Shown one piece after another: positions 6,480 through 8,942 of a stretch of DNA of 8,942 bases. Numbering within the stretch: position 1 is the stretch's first letter; every line of letters starts with the position of its first letter. The translations under genes were made by a program, and so were the position numbers. The notes beneath the pieces are model-generated. The model was not told the DNA's origin and did no database searches. It saw only the letters and a list, made by a program, of their open reading frames with translations. The DNA is taken from NCBI GenBank assembly GCA_038234815.1, contig JBBQSU010000139.1, positions 1 to 8,942 of the forward strand, written 5' to 3'. The DNA comes from JBBQSU01 sp038234815 (GTDB lineage Bacteria > Planctomycetota > Phycisphaerae > Tepidisphaerales > Tepidisphaeraceae).

Positions 6480-7064
6480 ATGTCGCTTCTTGTTGAAACA
6501 ATTTCGGTTCCCACCGTGAAGCGCTGGACGAAGCGGGAGTATAACCAGCTCGTTGACGCCGGCGGTTTTGAAGGGCAACGGGTGTTTCTCTATCGTGGGG
6601 ACATTCTACAAATGCCGCCACAACACCATCCCCATGCCTATCCGGTCATGATGTTGACTAGTTTTCTGGTGCAAGCTTTTGGGCCTAAATACCGGGTACG
6701 CGTGCAACTGCCATTTGATGCGCCGGGGCCTTCAATGCCCGAGCCGGACGCGCTGGTTTGTACGATCGAGCAGGGCAAGCGGCGACCGCATCCCAACACC
6801 GGCGTGCTGGTGGTGGAAGTAAGCGATTCCTCGCTGGCGTTGGATCATGAAAAGGCCGCAGAGTATGCGGCTGCGGGCGTGCCGGAATATTGGATCATCG
6901 ACGTAAACGCGCGGCAGGTCGAAGTGTATCGTCGGCCGGAGCCGAGCGCAGGCGCGGTGCTGGGATTTGCATACCAGGACCGGCAGGTTGTTGCGGCGGA
7001 CGTGAGCTTGGCGCCAGTGTCAAGTCCGATTTCGACCCTAAAGATCGCGGATTTTTTGGCCTAG
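6480..7064 (+). CDS. Uma2 family endonuclease-fold protein (DUF820)
   Basis: The 194-residue protein fits the Uma2 family (formerly DUF820), which has a PD-(D/E)XK restriction-endonuclease fold and is very abundant in cyanobacteria and planctomycetes but has no firmly known role. The family path is visible: an N-terminal WTKREYNQLVDAGGFEG helix (16-32), the strand YRGDILQMPP (38-47), PEPDALV with Asp90, VVEVSDSS with Glu113, then DHEKAAEYAAAGVPEYWIID (122-141) with Lys125 and the signature EYWIID. The residues expected for metal binding (Asp90, Glu113) and the nearby Lys are all present, so it could be active. ATG 6480 was chosen because the earlier TTG 6468 abuts the feoB stop. No clear ribosome site is seen, hinting at coupling to feoB 12 bases upstream. 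Its place between feoB and a FeoB-associated gene is unusual. It is not a recognisable half of a toxin-antitoxin pair. Confidence 0.9.
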   Translation: MSLLVETISVPTVKRWTKREYNQLVDAGGFEGQRVFLYRGDILQMPPQHHPHAYPVMMLTSFLVQAFGPKYRVRVQLPFDAPGPSMPEPDALVCTIEQGKRRPHPNTGVLVVEVSDSSLALDHEKAAEYAAAGVPEYWIIDVNARQVEVYRRPEPSAGAVLGFAYQDRQVVAADVSLAPVSSPISTLKIADFLA

Positions 7065-7073
7065 AATTTTCCA

Positions 7074-7280
7074 ATGCCTGAATGGGTTCAACATCTTCTG
7101 GTCCTGACGCTGGCGGGGCTGTGCCTGGCCTGGGTGGGGTGGCAGGGCGTTTTGGCGCTGGCGGGCCGGCGTAGCAAGGTTGGCTCGTGCTGCAGCAAGG
7201 GCTGTGCTCCGCGCGAGCCCAGCGCTGGTGCGGCAAAAGTGCAGTTTCTACCGGTGGACGTCCTCCGGCGGCGTAAGTAA
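7074..7280 (+). CDS. FeoB-associated Cys-rich small membrane protein
   Basis: This 68-residue protein has one membrane span (about residues 8-30, LLVLTLAGLCLAWVGWQGVLAL), then a basic RRSK turn and a short cysteine patch GSCCSKGC (Cys39, Cys40, Cys44), then a variable polar tail. That order matches the FeoB-associated Cys-rich membrane proteins found at the end of many feo operons, thought to help FeoB, although their exact job is not settled. The cysteine count is at the low end for the family and the tail after the patch is longer than usual, so the family call rests on architecture and position. It starts 9 bases after the Uma2 stop with no evident ribosome site, so it is likely translated by coupling. 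No convincing intrinsic terminator follows before the rRNA promoter region. Confidence 0.72.
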   Translation: MPEWVQHLLVLTLAGLCLAWVGWQGVLALAGRRSKVGSCCSKGCAPREPSAGAAKVQFLPVDVLRRRK

Positions 7281-7305
7281 CTGGCATATTTTTTCTCGAT
7301 GGGCC

Positions 7306-7333
7306 TTGCAAGCGGGAATTTTGCCTGTATATT
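7306..7333 (+). promoter_or_regulatory. Candidate upstream rRNA promoter (P1) with inverted repeat
   Basis: TTGCAA (7306-7311) and TATATT (7328-7333) are 16 bases apart, the same spacing as the promoter 139 bases downstream. GCGGGAAT (7312-7319) and ATTCCCCGC (7331-7339) form an inverted repeat with one bulged C over the spacer and -10 box, like an operator. Tandem promoters are normal before rRNA genes in many bacteria. Confidence 0.45.
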
Positions 7334-7420
7334 CCCCGCCTCACTTGGGTTTGGCTTCGGCCAGCGACAGTGAATCTGAAGCGTCCGCAAGAGACGGCTG
7401 AAGTTTGAAGAAAGAACGGG

Positions 7421-7472
7421 TTAAAAAAATTCTTGCGACAGGCCTTGACGCGACGAAATAGAAATGTATTAT
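7421..7472 (+). promoter_or_regulatory. Main rRNA promoter with A-tract upstream element
   Basis: TTGACG (7445-7450) and TATTAT (7467-7472) are separated by 16 bases, a near-consensus pair and the strongest promoter visible in the window. An A/T tract (TTAAAAAAATTC, 7421-7432) lies just upstream of the -35 box where an UP element would bind the RNA polymerase alpha subunit. Transcription would start near 7479 and run through the leader into 23S rRNA. Confidence 0.78.
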
Positions 7473-7757
7473 CTACCTCCCCGGTTGACGAGGTAAACGC
7501 CTCAGACGCCGGTGTGAACAGAGGAACGCAACGTTTGACTAACACGCGAATCGAATCTCACCACCGCTCGTAGGGCTTCCTTAAATAACAAGGTCGCCCG
7601 CAAAGAGGGTGACACGACTCTGTAAGGGACAAGTGAGATTGTCCGCGTGAGACTGTCTGCCAAATTCGAATGGGTTTGCCGATGTAAAAGGCGACACACC
7701 CACCCGTGTTTGGCGGGTTCTGAAAGCCAGGTCCGATAAGGGCCGAAGCGATCGGAA

Positions 7758-7769
7758 ATTCTTTGAAAA
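7758..7769 (+). promoter_or_regulatory. boxA-like rRNA antitermination site
   Basis: ATTCTTTGAAAA, followed by GTGAATA, closely resembles the boxA sequence (TGTTCTTTGAAAA type) found in rRNA leaders of many bacteria, where NusB and S10 bind the nascent RNA and protect transcription from early termination. It lies about 280 bases after the predicted start and about 320 before 23S, and precedes the T-run structure at 7821-7916. Confidence 0.65.
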
Positions 7770-7791
7770 GTGAATAACGAGGTTCAAATGA

Positions 7792-7813
7792 AAGGTTGAA
7801 GAAATTCAACCTT
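7792..7813 (+). ncRNA. Perfect GAAA-tetraloop hairpin in the leader
   Basis: AAGGTTGAA (7792-7800) pairs exactly with TTCAACCTT (7805-7813) around a GAAA tetraloop, a very stable RNA motif. It comes 22 bases after the boxA-like site. It may be a processing site or a protein-binding element; this is inferred from structure. Confidence 0.55.
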
Positions 7814-7820
7814 ACGCGAT

Positions 7821-7916
7821 ACCGGACTTTTTGCTCACCAATTTAACCTCGGTGGGCACTGACATCCCCGAAAGGGAGGTCTTTCTGTCGGTCCGGTGTC
7901 GTCGAGCACCTTTTTT
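7821..7916 (+). terminator. Branched structure ending in a T-run, possible attenuator
   Basis: ACCGGAC (7821-7827) pairs with GTCCGGT (7891-7897) and encloses two stems: GCTCACC (7833-7839) with GGTGGGC (7851-7857), and GACATCCC (7861-7868) with GGGAGGTC (7874-7881, one mismatch). The alternative GGTG (7895-7898) with CACC (7907-7910) shares bases with the outer stem and runs straight into six Ts (7911-7916). The terminator stem is short, so termination strength is doubtful. Confidence 0.3.
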
Positions 7917-8088
7917 GGCGATTTTTGAGGCCCGTTATTGGTTGGCCGAACGTCAGTACGAGTTCGGTAAGCCGTCAGACTTGCCCAGTCAGGAAATTGG
8001 TCACAAGCGTTTCAGGATGCAGGTCGGAGTAATCCGGTGTGTATTTTGCGGGGTTTGTGGATGGTTTTCGACGGTGATCGATAAATGT

Positions 8089-8942
<854 letters not shown>

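Larger units (their letters stand above)
7479..8088 (+). ncRNA. Structured leader of the 23S rRNA transcript
   Basis: No protein gene is credible in these ~610 bases. There is no 16S 3' end, no tRNA and no recognisable RNase P, tmRNA or SRP RNA. Instead there is a series of short hairpins: GAGG/CCTC at 7490-7503, GTCGCCC/GGGTGAC near 7585-7610, GGACAA/TTGTCC near 7627-7644, TCCGAT (7732-7737) with ATCGGA (7751-7756), then the boxA-like site, a GAAA-capped stem and a branched structure, and CCGAAC (7946-7951) with GTTCGG (7962-7967). This is what a transcribed rRNA spacer looks like. The last part should hold the 5' half of the 23S processing stem; its partner lies beyond the window. Confidence 0.65.

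Noticed and set aside
7240..7300. Intrinsic terminator at the end of the feo cluster
   Set aside because: There is a T-run at 7289-7294, but no stable stem directly before it; the nearby CCGG pairs leave too small a loop and are about 25 bases away.
7781..7789. tRNA gene suggested by GGTTCAAAT in the leader
   Set aside because: No acceptor stem, D arm or anticodon arm fits around it; the bases flank the GAAA-capped hairpin instead.
7479..8088. The leader as a separate known RNA (RNase P, tmRNA, SRP or 6S RNA)
   Set aside because: None of the conserved cores, such as the RNase P GAGGAAAGTCC segment or a tmRNA tag and acceptor arm, can be found.

Overview
The window looks like a piece of a GC-rich bacterial chromosome, most likely a planctomycete (Phycisphaerae-like) or close relative. 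That guess rests on three things: a 23S rRNA gene with its own promoter and leader and no 16S in front of it (split rRNA operons are common in Planctomycetes), the style of the PheS and FeoB proteins, and a Uma2-family nuclease inside the iron-transport cluster. The + strand is G-rich over C almost everywhere, even across the one minus-strand gene, so it is probably the leading replication strand. The phylum assignment is an inference by eye, not a search result.

Layout: Positions 1-760 hold one weakly supported membrane ORF whose middle is filled by repeats: a phased C-run/G-run tract (280-316) and a long hairpin (342-393). Positions 762-1664 encode an aldose 1-epimerase-like sugar mutarotase. 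A 34-residue single-span membrane peptide (1794-1898) follows, with a strong ribosome site, and a textbook intrinsic terminator (1963-1996) closes this block. A four-span membrane protein of unknown function lies on the minus strand (2005-2457), divergent from pheS (2541-3560), the alpha subunit of phenylalanyl-tRNA synthetase, which here lacks an adjacent pheT.

A ferrous-iron uptake cluster runs from 3655 to 7280: feoA, feoB (4-base overlap), a Uma2 endonuclease-fold gene 12 bases later, and a small Cys-containing membrane protein resembling FeoB-associated proteins 9 bases after that. The probable promoter lies in the 3' end of pheS. FeoA and the small Cys protein are presumed partners of the FeoB Fe2+ channel; why a Uma2 gene sits between them is unknown.

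From 7300 to the end is an rRNA transcription unit: two candidate tandem promoters (7306-7333 and 7445-7472, the second with an A-tract in front), a structured leader of about 600 bases containing a boxA-like antitermination site (7758-7769), a perfect GAAA-capped hairpin and a branched structure ending in a T-run, and then the first ~850 bases of 23S rRNA (8089 to the window edge).

The best leads for something new are the Uma2 gene embedded in the feo operon, the orphan 34-residue membrane peptide, the possible attenuator in the 23S leader, the Cys cluster in FeoB, and the phased G-quadruplex-type repeat near the start.
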